Positions 26,217-37,301 of a stretch of 64,000 nucleotides of DNA are shown one piece after another; the stretch's first letter is position 1, and each line of letters begins with the position of its first letter. Made by a program: the position numbers and the translations under genes. The DNA comes from Molanna angustata (taxonomy: Eukaryota; Arthropoda; Insecta; Trichoptera; Molannidae). The notes under the pieces are model-generated. The model had not been told where the DNA came from. It was given only the letters and a program-made list of their open reading frames with translations, and ran no database searches. The stretch is taken from positions 15,775,116 to 15,839,115 of the forward strand of contig OY754968.1 of assembly GCA_963576475.1 (NCBI GenBank), in the 5' to 3' direction.

Positions 26217-27497
26217 GTTTTGCGCTAAGTGGTTCATAAATGTGATTTTTTAAGTTAAGGAGCCTTGGGGAAATCGGGCATTAGTGTATTTATTTACATT
26301 CCTACCTTTTGTAACAACAAACAGAATATTTACGTTGGTAGATTCATAATATAATATTATTCTACAAATAGATGCTAATCTAAACCAATTCCCGACATGC
26401 CTCAATATTGTAAAACCATAACAATTAATTTTATGGCGTTTGACGAAACAACCCACATATTATGTTGTATAAGATTATTATGTGATAACATATTTCCATT
26501 CCGAATGATTTAATATGGTTGGCCTATGGATTTATTTTAGAGACCTGATTGGTTTTAAGAGGCTATAATATGCTATATAGTATAATTTTAAAATATTTTT
26601 CCCAGTTAGCCCAATAGACACATCTCATAAAGATCATTTTGTTTTAATATCTTTATTCGATTGCATGAGTTTTTTAAAATTTGAAATTATTCAATACGTA
26701 ATTTTCTTGTAAAAACTACAAGGCCAATGAATTAGATTTTCATAATGTTTCGTTCTTTATTTACATTGCCAATTTTTCATCACTTAATTAACTATATCTT
26801 TCCGATATTTTCTATTTATTTTTCATTGCCATTTTGTTGTCAACTTTTATTTTTTGTTTTGCATACAATTATTGTTTTTTTTTTTATAATGAATATTTTT
26901 GTAATATTGTGTAACTGCTTTATTTTTTTGTGTATAATTGTAAAAGGCTTCTGGCCGTAGATACAAATAAATAAATATATATCCTCATAGTCGTACCTAT
27001 TCAGTGACCATAACTCAACGTGTGTAATATAATATTATAATTACATGTATATATGTTCTAAATCTCTGAATAATATTCCGGCACCAGCGAAGCTTACTTA
27101 AAAGTTGGTTCAAGAATTCAAGCTGCAGATATGAGATATCCGAGAGTCCCAGAGGATTAGTGACAATTATTATGGTCCCATACTACAACATTCATATCTA
27201 TATATTATTTGAACACATTTGACAAAAACTCTGGATGCTATAATTCAAAATGTTAATATACCCACATCGGGAAGGAAGATTTGGAGTTTTTTTGGAAAAA
27301 AGGATAAGGCTTGAAATGTGATGCTGGAAAGTGGCACCAAGAAAATCGCTTGTCGAAAATCATTTATTTACTTAATATGACATAAAGATTTTATTTAGGA
27401 AATATAAAATTATACTTCTTCGATAAAATAAGAAAGAATGTCAATCAGAAAAATAATATTGTAAATAGCCAAATACTTTTCCCCAACAATCCAATAT
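26217..27497. other. AT-rich DNA, possible LINE 3' UTR
   Basis: 26745-26990 ends in AATTGTAAAAGGCTTCTGGCCGTAGATAC followed by AAATAAATAAAT, resembling the 3' UTR and tail of a CR1/Jockey LINE; the hydrophobic 71-codon frame there is just T-rich sequence. At 27395 a single unit like the 57-bp minisatellite of 28.8 kb (TTTAGGAAATATAAAATTATACTT) occurs. Nothing else recognised. Confidence 0.35.
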
Positions 27498-28527
27498 TCC
27501 AACTGTCGATTTGTTCAAGAGAACTTTGTTCTCTTAACATATCGACAATGTATCAAGCCAGAATACGCGAGAATTGTATGGAGAGGTCTACTTTTTTCAC
27601 GGCTTTTCCAACTTTGAAGTCAAAAAACACCAACTTAGAGGCTTCGCAGCATATATGTTCCATACACGGATTTACTCAGAATTCGGAGTAGAACATTTCG
27701 TGTGTCTGTGTGTGTGTGTGTGTGTGTGTCTGTGTGTCTGTGTGTCTGTGTGTGTGTCCGTCCGTCCCTTATAACTTTTGATCTGCTCAATTTACAGAGC
27801 CTAAAATTTCAGAATATATAAACAGTTACAGGCCTACAAAACTTTTATACTCGGAATTTTGAATTTTTGTTTCAGTCAGGGGTTATCAACTTTTGAATTT
27901 TTATTTTATTTTTCCATATATCTCAGAAACCATAGACGGTAGAACGCTGAAAATTGGTACAAACATATACAAATACAAAATCTCAAATTAATTTTTTCAA
28001 AAAAATTCCAGGGTTTCTCAAACATTTTTTATTAATAAAAATATTTTTTTTATGATAAATTTATGAGTTTAACTGCCTATATTTCCAAAACTTTAACAAT
28101 TATCGAAAAAAGCCGAAACACCCCAACTAGATAATTTAATTTTCTATAAAAAATATTAACATTGTAGTAGAAGATCTCAATTTTTTTTTAACAATTTTTT
28201 TAAAAATTGAATTTAGTGACGACATCGCTTCATACATTTTGTATGGCAGTCGCCTATACACAATATGTAAGAAGACTTAATAGTTTGATACTTCATCTCC
28301 AAACATACATACATACCATCATGCTATTTGCATATTCTGGGTAGGAAAAAGGATCTTCCTCCATACTATCCTATCTTGACATACATAGCTACATATGTTG
28401 TATAGAAAACAAAATATCTGAAAATATTCAATAATTTGTATTTATGGGTTTATAGTTTGGTACATATTCTTCAACTATACATACTATCGCTATCGACAGT
28501 TGGATCTCATGTGTTACATGCAACTAG
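27498..28527 (+). mobile_element. Helitron-like non-autonomous element (H7), best complete copy
   Basis: 1,030 bp. The 5' end is TCCAACTGTCGATTTG with an imperfect hairpin (TCAAGAGAAC/GTTCTCTTAA, then ATCGACA). The 3' end is ATCGACAGTTGGATCT, hairpin CATGTGTTACATG, CAACTAG, then T. So there is a subterminal inverted repeat (CCAACTGTCGAT...ATCGACAGTTGG), an asymmetric 3' hairpin and a CTRR-T end. This is the layout of Helitrons and, with its internal microsatellite (27703-27762), of Helentron-associated elements such as DINE-1. No ORF. Confidence 0.85.
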
Positions 28528-28599
28528 TAAATATATTCCCAATCAATAGCGGAAAAACCCACTTCTAAATAAACTAATCATTTTATTGCAAAAACCCCC

Positions 28600-28790
28600 C
28601 TACCCTTTACCCCGCCTATACTACACCCACCTTGTTAGTTTAAGTCTATACTGTTCATTATGTCATTAGTATACTTTGTATCCTCCAGAGGAAGGGAACG
28701 TGGTTCCCGAAACATGTAGAGGTGTTATTCATTCATTTTTTGAATAAAACAAGTGGTTTAAACAAAGTTATTTTAATTTTTATTATAATT
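28600..28790 (+). ncRNA. hammerhead-like ribozyme motif, probably from a Penelope-like element
   Basis: At 28682-28722: CCTC, core box CAGAGGA (hammerhead CTGANGA with one change), stem GGGAAC/GTTCCC with a GTG loop, GAAAC, then ATGTA and GAGG, which can pair with the opening CCTC. No protein-coding part of a Penelope element is visible nearby, so origin is inferred from the motif alone. Confidence 0.4.
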
Positions 28791-29290
28791 ATAAAATTAT
28801 ACTTTGTAGGCACCTGAACCTGTTTCAATATTTTTATATACCTCAACCTGTTTCAATATTTTTTATTTAGGAAATATAAAATTATACTTTGTAGGAACCT
28901 CAACCTGTTTCAATATTTTTTATATAGGAAATATAAAATTATACTTTGTAGGTACCTCAATCTGTTTCAATATTTTTTATTTAGGAAATATAAAATTATA
29001 CTTTGTAGGTACCTCAACCTGTAACAATATTTTTTATTTAGGAAATATAATATTATACTTTGTAGGTACCTCAACCTGTATCAATATTTATTATTTAGGA
29101 AATATAAAATTATACTTTGTAGGTTCCTCAACCTGTTTTAAATTTTTAATACCTCAACCTGTTTCAATATTTTTTTATTTAGGAAATATATAATTATACT
29201 TTGTAGGTTCCTCAACCTGTTTCAATATTTTTTATTTAGGAAATATAAAATTATACTTTGTAGGTTCCTCAACCTGTTTCAATATTTTTT
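28790..29290. repeat. 57-bp minisatellite, about eight units
   Basis: Unit AAATTATACTTTGTAGGTAC, CTCAACCTGTTTCAATATTT, TTTATTTAGGAAATAT; GTAGG recurs at 28891, 28948 and 29005, exactly 57 bp apart. Two units are internally deleted. Confidence 0.93.
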
Positions 29291-29367
29291 TCATCTCCTT
29301 ATTGGGATCAATTATTTTACTTGAAGATGTGTAAGTATACCAATTGATTATCCTTCGGTTATAATGC

Positions 29368-29690
29368 CGATCAGCGTGGCACAGTTTGCTTCTGCGCAGG
29401 CTTCCTGGGTTCGATCCCCAGCAGAGAAGAATTTTATTCAAATTCATTTCTCACGCAAACATTGCTTCGGTGGAAACATTGGTAAGTTGGATTGGATTGC
29501 CACATGGCAATAATCTCGCCACTTGCGCAAGGTGCAAGGAACTGTATATTATTATTATTATAATCGATAGATAAATGGTTGCAGAGCTGGTATCGCCCTG
29601 GCTTAATCCAGTAATCGCGAGTTCGAACCCCACTATTTGTTTGGAAGAACTTTTCATTGTGATAGACAATTCGGGGAATTCCATTCATAT
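29368..29690 (+). mobile_element. two tRNA-like SINE fragments
   Basis: 29376-29425 has GTGGCACAGTTTGC and B box GGGTTCGATCCCC; 29575-29640 has GGTTGCAGAGCTGG and B box GCGAGTTCGAACCCC. Both B boxes are good but the arms do not fold into a clean tRNA, so I read them as SINE heads. The second is followed by TTTGGAAGAACTTTTCATTG. Confidence 0.45.
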
Positions 29691-30128
29691 TGATTTCATG
29701 ACAATTATTCTATGTCAATCTCCCCACATTTTGATGCATTCACTGTTAGTAATAACTGCAACAAAAACTTCATTATATAGATGTATAGCGGCGTAAACTT
29801 GTGTATAAATAATATTTTAAATTTTTGTTTTAATTTATTTGTTTTTATCTTATGTAGTAGCAGTAACAGACTTAATCCTTTTCCCATCCTTATTTCTTCC
29901 CTTTCCTTCTTTTACAGGCTAACGTACATTCATTAACTGTTCACTATATTTTTATTTATATTTTGTTGTTATGATTATATATTAGATGATCATTATCTTT
30001 GGACAAACGTAATTGGTCCGTTTTTTTATTTATTTCATTGTGTTTTTTTATGAATATTTTATAAGACTGTGTTTTTCTCTTAAATAAATAAATAAATGAA
30101 ACTTTGTAGAAATTAATAAAAAATAATA
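29691..30128. other. no gene recognised
   Basis: A/T-rich; AAATAAATAAATAAATG at about 30080 may be the tail of a lost LINE. Confidence 0.4.
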
Positions 30129-30365
30129 TCATCATCAGCAATGGCGCTACAGCCCGATGTGGGCCTTGGCCTCTTCAAGAAACTGCCTCCATTCCGCCCT
30201 GTCGGCAGCAAGTCTCCTCCAATTTGTCTGTCCGATCGCTCTTATAATATCTCCCTCGATGTCGTCCAGCCATCTGATCCTAGGTCTCCCTCTGCTTCTT
30301 CTTCCTTCAGGACAGGTGTCCAATACTTTCTTTGGGACCCGGCCATCCTACATTCTATTCTCTAT
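30129..30365 (-). pseudogene. LINE reverse transcriptase C-terminal tail
   Basis: On the minus strand, in one frame, it reads GRPRIRWLDDIEGDI and NWRRLAADRAEWRQFLEEAK, then AHIGL and stop, followed by GATGATGATATT. This is the standard C-terminal end of several RTE/Jockey-like LINE ORFs. 5' truncated; no RT core. Confidence 0.75.
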
Positions 30366-31235
30366 AAAATATTATATCAACTGTATTCAGAATATTAGTG
30401 CTAGTTAACGATGATCAAAGAAAATGTTTTTAAGACATGCGAAACCATTTTATACATGTTTGAGTTTGTGCCTACAATATAATATGTACATCGCTGTCAC
30501 AAGAAGTCATATTATAACATAGTATAATATCTGGTTCTAAGTACATGGTAAACGGGATGGATTGACATTGTAAATAGATATACATACATATGAGATACTC
30601 ATTAAAATTATATTACAAATTTATATAACCAATCTACCTACAGATAGCTTCATTTGAATAGACGGATGTTGACTTTGAAATATTAATACGTTGATAATTT
30701 ACAATTATATACCTATAGATATCACAGATCTCTAAACGTGATAGAAACACATACTTAATATATATTACCTTATCCTACAAATTATCTACCTATATACTTA
30801 TTTATAAGTTTCGTTTTGTAAGACCAATTAGAATATTTCTAAAAGGGTTATTAAAGGCCAAAAACTATATTCTTTCAATATTTTCAAAATCAGGGTGAAT
30901 GTAGGACCTACCTATATATTTGAATAAAATCAAAGTTACACACAGGTATTATGAAAGAGACTTATTTAAAAAATAATGGGAATTCCATTGTTTATTTCTT
31001 GAATTATTTCAACAGAAATTTTATTTATCAAAACAAGATTTTGTATGACCTAGCTTATAAATGTTTACCACTCATCAATATACCCTTATTAACATAGGAT
31101 CATGGCTTGAATATAGGTTAAAGATTAATGATTGCAGATATCTTTGCACAACTGATAAAATTATAATTGATTTGAGTTACATAAAGAGTGTTATATAATA
31201 AAGCAATGTATACTGAGGGATAGGTCAATCGAGAT
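30366..31235. other. AT-rich DNA, nothing recognised
   Basis: No supported gene or repeat. Confidence 0.45.
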
Positions 31236-31400
31236 GGGTGGTGGCAGAGCAGTTAGCGCGCTGGGCTAGCAACCCAGAGGTCGCGAGTTCGAATCCTGCC
31301 ACGACCGATTTCCATTCACCTATAGTACAAGCATTTATGCTTGTACTATAGGTGAATGGAAATAGTTTAGGGAATGTATAAGGATGTTTTTTTTTTCTTA
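31236..31400 (+). mobile_element. tRNA-derived SINE, family A copy 2, with inverted duplication
   Basis: Same head (GGCAGAGCAGTTAGCGCGC, CTGGG/CCCAG anticodon stem, B box GCGAGTTCGAATCC) and body as 11884. The body segment is duplicated in inverted form, giving a perfect 27-bp hairpin (31308-31334 and 31337-31363, 2-nt loop), followed by TTTAGGGAATGTATAAGGATG and a T/A-rich tail. Confidence 0.8.
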
Positions 31401-31594
31401 AAAAAAAAAAAATATAATAAAAAAAAAATTCTGTATAATATATCAGGAATATATATTTTTTATAATGAATTAATTTTCTTAAAAATCTAATATTTTTCAG
31501 TGAGTTATTTAGTTTATTCACAAATAAATAAATTATATTTATTCTTGATTTGTTTCTAGACGTTATACTACATATAAATAATTATAATTTGATA

Positions 31595-31800
31595 CTCGTG
31601 GCCAGAAGAGAGCCAAGTAACCCAGAAAAAAAGTATTATCACAGGAAGTGTACCATGCAAAATAAGAAGAGGCATATCTCCTGCGCGATGGTTTGACCAA
31701 ATTAAGAAGATGACCGGGAACGACCTTTATTCAGCGGTGCGAGCTGCGGAGGGCAGACCCTCAGCATTGAGGAAACGAAGAAGAAGAAGAAGACTCGTGG
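31595..31800 (+). pseudogene. LINE reverse transcriptase C-terminal tail
   Basis: Reads GSVPCKIRRGISPARWFDQI and KKMTGNDLYSAVRAAEGRPS, ending in an AGAAGAAGAAG tail. Same tail type as 18250-18505. Confidence 0.7.
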
Positions 31801-32013
31801 TGTAAACAAATTGATTGATGATAAACCAAATTCTTTATAAATTCGCCACAGTTCTATATAAAATATTAATTGAATGGTTGTATAAATATATCTACCCTCA
31901 AACAAAAAATATGTGGATCGCGTATATTTTTTCAGTATTATTGACATAATATATATAATATTATAAGTACCCATATCTCTTTAGAATGTGCGTATTAAAT
32001 TTATTTATTTCAG

Positions 32014-32116
32014 ACGGTCCTCCTTTATCATTGGAGGAGGAATGTTTTGATATTTTTAGAGGCAGTGAAGATGAGAGAAGGCTTATAGATTTAGCCATAG
32101 CGGAAGTCGTAAAGTG
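32014..32116 (+). CDS. candidate terminal coding exon, unrecognised protein
   Basis: A pyrimidine-rich acceptor (TTTATTTATTTCAG, AG at 32012-32013) is followed by a 33-codon open segment in phase 2: GPPLSLEEECFDIFRGSEDE then RRLIDLAIAEVVK and TGA at 32114-32116. It is acidic, compositionally unlike the A/T-rich surroundings and in none of the LINE or transposase patterns I know. No upstream exon is visible within several kb and no AATAAA follows closely, so this remains a candidate. Confidence 0.3.
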
Positions 32117-32449
32117 ATACGTAAAGTACGATCCCTCATGGTACCATGAAACTTTCCGCGTTGCGAGTTTCTTCATAAAATATTACAACGAGATCAAACC
32201 GATCCGGTTCCACGCTGAATCAAATTGACTTGGTTTTGAACATTTCACAACTTTTATACATAAGTATTTTACGATTTGAAATGTTAAGACCTAACATAGG
32301 TATCTTTTTTTGGCGCGCCTAATCAAAGGTTAATAAGACGATTGTTTCGGCTTATTAGAAACTTTTCAAAATTTTTTTCATCTTCTTCTTAGCGCTACCC
32401 AAATCCATCGCTTAAGTCGGTTTTAGGGGTTGGCTCGTTCTTAAAAATA

Positions 32450-32859
32450 AAGGCCCCCATTCACGATCGTGCCATCCTTCCAAATGGCTTGCTATCACTC
32501 CAAAATGCGCTCGTGAATGTCAAAACCCGCGCAGCCCAATTGGCCTGACACACCAAAATGGAACTCCAAACGATCGAAACGACATTTTCTCTTTGGGTTT
32601 TTCTATATATATATATAAACAAACTGCTATAGCAGATGTATAAAACTCATCATCAGAATTATAACTTAATTTTTACTTAGAATATTAAAAAAAAATAGAA
32701 ATTATTAATGCGAAAGCGCCGACAGCTTGTGTATACTAATTTTTATTGCTCGATGGCGCGATGGCACGCCCGTGAGTTTGATGAAAATTTTACAATGCTC
32801 CAAATGGAGCCGGTCCATATGGAGCGACGCCGAATGACACGATCGTGAATGGGCTGCTT
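32450..32859. mobile_element. MITE with TA target duplication
   Basis: 410 bp with inverted ends AAGGCCCCCATTCACGATCG and AAGCAGCCCATTCACGATCG (opposite strand), each continuing TGCCAT or TGTCAT, flanked by TA (32448-32449, 32860-32861). No coding capacity. Confidence 0.8.
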
Positions 32860-33379
32860 TAAGATACACAAAACTATGTACGTGCTAAGAGGGACTATAA
32901 AAAACTTTTAAACATTTTTTTTATTTATTTTATTTATTTATTTAACATTATATTTTTACAATAACAAATCAAGATATAATTCAAAGGTTATAATATTTTT
33001 ACAAATTTTTCTTTGCAGTGCCTCATCAAAAAGATTGGAATCTTGTGCTTGATGAGGGAAATCACTTATAAAAAAAATAAAAAAATATCAAAACAAAGCA
33101 ATTAAACAAAGTCAATAATAGAGTAACAAAAATCAAATCAACATGAATAAAAAATCAAATAAACATTAAAAAAAATTGGAAATAAATGAAAATGAGAAAT
33201 ATACAAATGAGTTAACATATCTAAATACATGTTCAAATAAAACAAAATGAAATACATGAAAATTAATTGAAAAATGAGCAATATAGACTATTCAAACATA
33301 CCAAAACACATATTTAAAAATAAAAAAAGAAAATACTGGCAATTGAAACAAATCAAACAAACAAAATCGAAAACTAATA
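32860..33379. other. A/T-rich DNA, probably 3' UTR of the LINE fossil that follows
   Basis: Contains an inverted pair CCTCATCAAAAAG...CTTGATGAGG at about 33020-33060. No open frame. Confidence 0.35.
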
Positions 33380-33800
33380 TTTTAGAAGTTAGAAGTTTAG
33401 TGCAATTTTAATTTTTGTTTAAATTTTTTAAATTCTTTTATCTGCTTTAATTCATTTGGGAGTCAATTGAAACATTTTATTTCCAAATAAATGTAGTTGT
33501 TTTGTAATTGTCCTGTATTTCATTTGGGTATTTTAAAATCATTTTGGAATCGCAGAGACTTATTTTTTTCAATTTTTTGTAAAACATTATCTTTGAAATT
33601 TTGCAAAATAGACACTTTTTTTATAAATATTATCTACTTTGGGTACTTTGAATATGTCAAATAGTGTTGTAGTGGGGAAAGTGCGTATTTTCTTAAGTAT
33701 AATCTTTATAATTAATTTTTGTACAACTCTAACTTGGATTAAGATATTGTCATATTGACATATAAAAAGATTTCTAATAAGTGATGATAGTGATATCGAT
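33380..33800 (-). pseudogene. CR1/Jockey-like LINE C-terminal fossil
   Basis: On the minus strand, with stops and frame decay: RTFPTTTLFDIFKVPKVDNI, YRTITKQLHLFGNKMFQLTP and FKKFKQKLK. The order HTxxLF...DIY...FxxxLK is that of the C-terminal part of several Jockey/CR1-like reverse transcriptases. RT core absent. Confidence 0.5.
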
Positions 33801-34087
33801 TAAATTACTAAGTTTGTTGCAAAAAATCAGTATATACTAGGTAGGTACTTAATATATTATTATATCTTGTAGGTACAATATAATTTTATATAGATAAAGA
33901 CACTTTATTTAAAACGAATAGTGATTGCGAAGAGGTCTCTATTCACCGTATTTTATTATGTCCATTTCTGATTCGTTTCAGAATACGAAACGTCTAAACG
34001 TCTAAAAGGGCGACCGTGGATAAAAGGATTTTATCCGCGCGGTGTGACGTAATGATTCCCGTATAAATTCTATTAATTTTATTTTTA

Positions 34088-34118
<31 letters not shown>

Positions 34119-36369
34119 CAAATTGAAGCTAACAATGTACATAGAATAGTATATATGTATAAAAATATCAAATATAACAATTATCATCCCCATACATCAA
34201 TTATTAGCTTACAATACTATCATAATTAATTACAAAATACAGTCATATATTCAAGATACAAAATCAGTCAGCTTTTTGACATTTCTCATATACGGATAAA
34301 TTTAGACGACTCAGAATAGGACATATTATATGTTTAAGTTTGAAATGTATTATTTTCATTTTTTATTGCAAAGTGTAATTGTTTTAGTACCATTTCTATT
34401 GGTTCACAGAAGTTATTCAGATAAGTAATTTTCTTTGACATGTTCTGACATTTGAATATAAACAACTACATCGTAGGTACCACATGGAGAGTTTAAAAGT
34501 AAACAATGACCATGAAAGAGAGAGTATACGAAAGTATTACAACTGCAGTGTGACTACCTCAGTTATTGAAATATTTTGTTCACAGTAGCTTGTACTACGC
34601 GGGTATATAAAAGTTAGGCTTCTCCTCTCTTACATATTCTATGGAAAATAATCATTTTTTTTGTGATTTTTTTTATTATTTAATTTAATGTGTTTATCAC
34701 ACATATTTGGTATGTATAAATATAAGCTTTCTGCATTCCTACTCCAAATAAACATTAATTTTGCCAAATCTCTAACACCTCCGTGCGCGCAGTTTGCCTA
34801 AAAAGTGAGTTCCGAAATTTTAAATTAATACAAACCAGATTTCTATTTTTACTCATATGTAAAAGACAGTTTCTTGCTTTTTATTGTAACTAAGTCATTA
34901 TAATATGTAGGTACCAACACAAAATTGTAAATCTAACTTAATCTTTGGTTGGTTGCAGGAATCTGCTAATCGACAACAAATCCTTTATATATGAAATAAC
35001 AACGAATTGAAAAATAATAAAAATACATAAAATACTTTATGTTTTATTATTATTATTTTTCAAATAGTCGTTTACGACTATACCTACTGTTGAAAAATTC
35101 AAATTGTCGACAATGTCTGATAATAATCTAATGTGGGTAGTAAATTTAGGTCGGAATAATAAAATATAATTTATGTTAAATAATGTTAAATCATTTGCCA
35201 AAACGTAGTGAAAAATGTGTGTTTAAAAAAGCAAAAAAATAAATAAATACCCAACATCGCTTTAGTTTCCCTTCTTTGAAAGTTATCATCTACTCTACAT
35301 ATTATATAAATTTAAGTAAAAAAGGTTTTCGTATAGAGTAAGATACGCGAATGGAAAATAGTTTCTTTTCCTAGATCTCAGTATGCTTCGCTTAACGATC
35401 AAAATTATTATAACTTGTATAAACTTTACATTTCACAGTACATAATTTTCTAGTCACATAGAACAAACTCACTAAAACTTTTCGAGAGTAGGTTTTTCGT
35501 AAAACAAAACAATGTTTATTTATTTAAAATATGTAGGTATTTCTAGGACATTTACCTTCTAAATGGCAGGTAAGCTATTCAGTCTGTGTACTATATATAT
35601 ATTTTAAATGGTAATATCTTAAGATAAAATGCGTGAAATATAAATATTACTGATCGAATGTAAACTCTAATCATAACTTTTACGAAATAATTATATGGAC
35701 CTTGTATTTCTGACTGAGAGTTAGAGACCCATTAGATCAAATCTTCCTATTGTATGAGAACGTAAGAAACATTTAATCATAGATAAATATAAATATGTAG
35801 CCTAGAAATTTCAATTTTACACTTTTGTCTTCATTTATAAATATTAAGCAAGATGACAGTCATTTTATGATAACTCATTTAGTTCTTTTCGACATGTTTT
35901 TAAAAGTGTATGTAGGTATGTTTATTTGTAATGTTTAATGCCTCTCTTTTTATCAAATATTAATATCTCAATAACAAACAGAAAAATGAAATGGATTTTG
36001 ATTTACGGGTATTTTTGTTAATATTTAATTATTCATTTCAAGGATAAAAAAAAATAATCAAATGAAAAGAGTACCAAAAAAGTCATAGTATCAAAGAGAA
36101 AGAAAGAGAAGAAAGCAAAATAAATTGATTTCTTCATTTTTAATTGCTAATTCGGCAGATTTTTACTGTTTGTACGTATTTGCTTTTATTTTTCATTGAA
36201 CAATTCTTTCAATGTTAATTAACAATTATGTAACATTGCTTGAACAGAAAAGTAAAATAAAAAATTGAACACATATTTATTTAATTTTTATACTACGAGT
36301 AACAGAAATTTATTTCAAAAGTCCTTATATATTTTAATTTAAATCTAAAGTAATAAAGCAATCAATATG

Positions 36370-36370
<1 letters not shown>
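33801..36370. other. no gene recognised; one TATA-like site
   Basis: A/T-rich DNA. At 34604-34613 TATATAAAAG follows a GC-richer ACGCGGG and precedes TTAGGCTTCTCCTCTCTTACA, a layout like an insect core promoter, with a GTGAGT donor-like word at 34805; nothing downstream supports a gene. Confidence 0.3.
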
Positions 36371-36425
<55 letters not shown>

Positions 36426-36451
36426 TGTGTGTGTATGTGTGTGTGTGTGTT
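36371..36451. repeat. (TG)n microsatellite
   Basis: TG repeats with three interruptions. Confidence 0.97.
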
Positions 36452-37030
36452 TGTCTCACGCCTTTTGAAAAACCAAGAGCATCTAAAAATCTAATTTATG
36501 TGCGAACGTGTACCAGTATACCTGATGCAGTGTCACGCTAAAAATAATGCGATTAAAATGCTGAATTTTAAAGATATTTCAATAATAATTTTTTTCATAC
36601 AAAATTTTCCAAGTCATATCTGTCAAAAAAGTGTACATTTTGCACGCAAATATGTGTTAGTTTAAAAGTTAGAAGTACGTTTTTACACGAAGAAAATATA
36701 TTTTCAAGTATAACTTAGCTTTTAAGTGAAAAACATGGTGAATATTTTGTATAATTATAATGTTTAACTTATTTTTAAAATAAGCGTTTTGTACAAATGT
36801 AGGGGAAATACGTACAAAATGACATATACGGACAAAACGAATTATTGGCTTATTTCGAATTTGGCGGGTTTTATCATACCACTGACCGCCGCATCGCATG
36901 TTCCGACTGGCTCCCTAAATCCTGTCATAACATGAACGCGTCAATCTCAGTCGTTCCGGTGTTATGACCGATATTGTGTCAGTGCACGTCACGAGTTTTT
37001 TTTCTTTGCGGGAAGTTTTCTTTATAAACG

Positions 37031-37293
37031 GTAAGTTTTTCGCTTTTATGCATATTTATATGATTCAATTTATCTATCAATGATATGTTGTCGCTTTCAA
37101 ATAACCTTTTCCACACAAAAAATCCTCTATGTATTTTTTTTTCAATTTTGTTTTTTAATAACGCTGTACGGACAAAATGACATACGAAGACAATGGGTAT
37201 TATGACATAGGTATGTCATTTTGTCCATAAAAGCTCAATCAAGAAGATCACCTAACTGTGGAAAATTTAATTAAACTGTTCGTTTCTTTACAG
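37031..37293 (+). other. putative intron in the transposase 5' leader
   Basis: GTAAGT at 37031-37036 and CTGTTCGTTTCTTTACAG ending at 37293, 8 nt before the ATG. The two internal inverted terminal-motif copies fall inside it. Confidence 0.45.
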
Positions 37294-37301
37294 GTAGTAA
37301 A

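Noticed and set aside
26745..26960. 71-codon hydrophobic frame as a small membrane protein
   Set aside because: Produced by T-rich DNA; the segment ends like a LINE 3' UTR.
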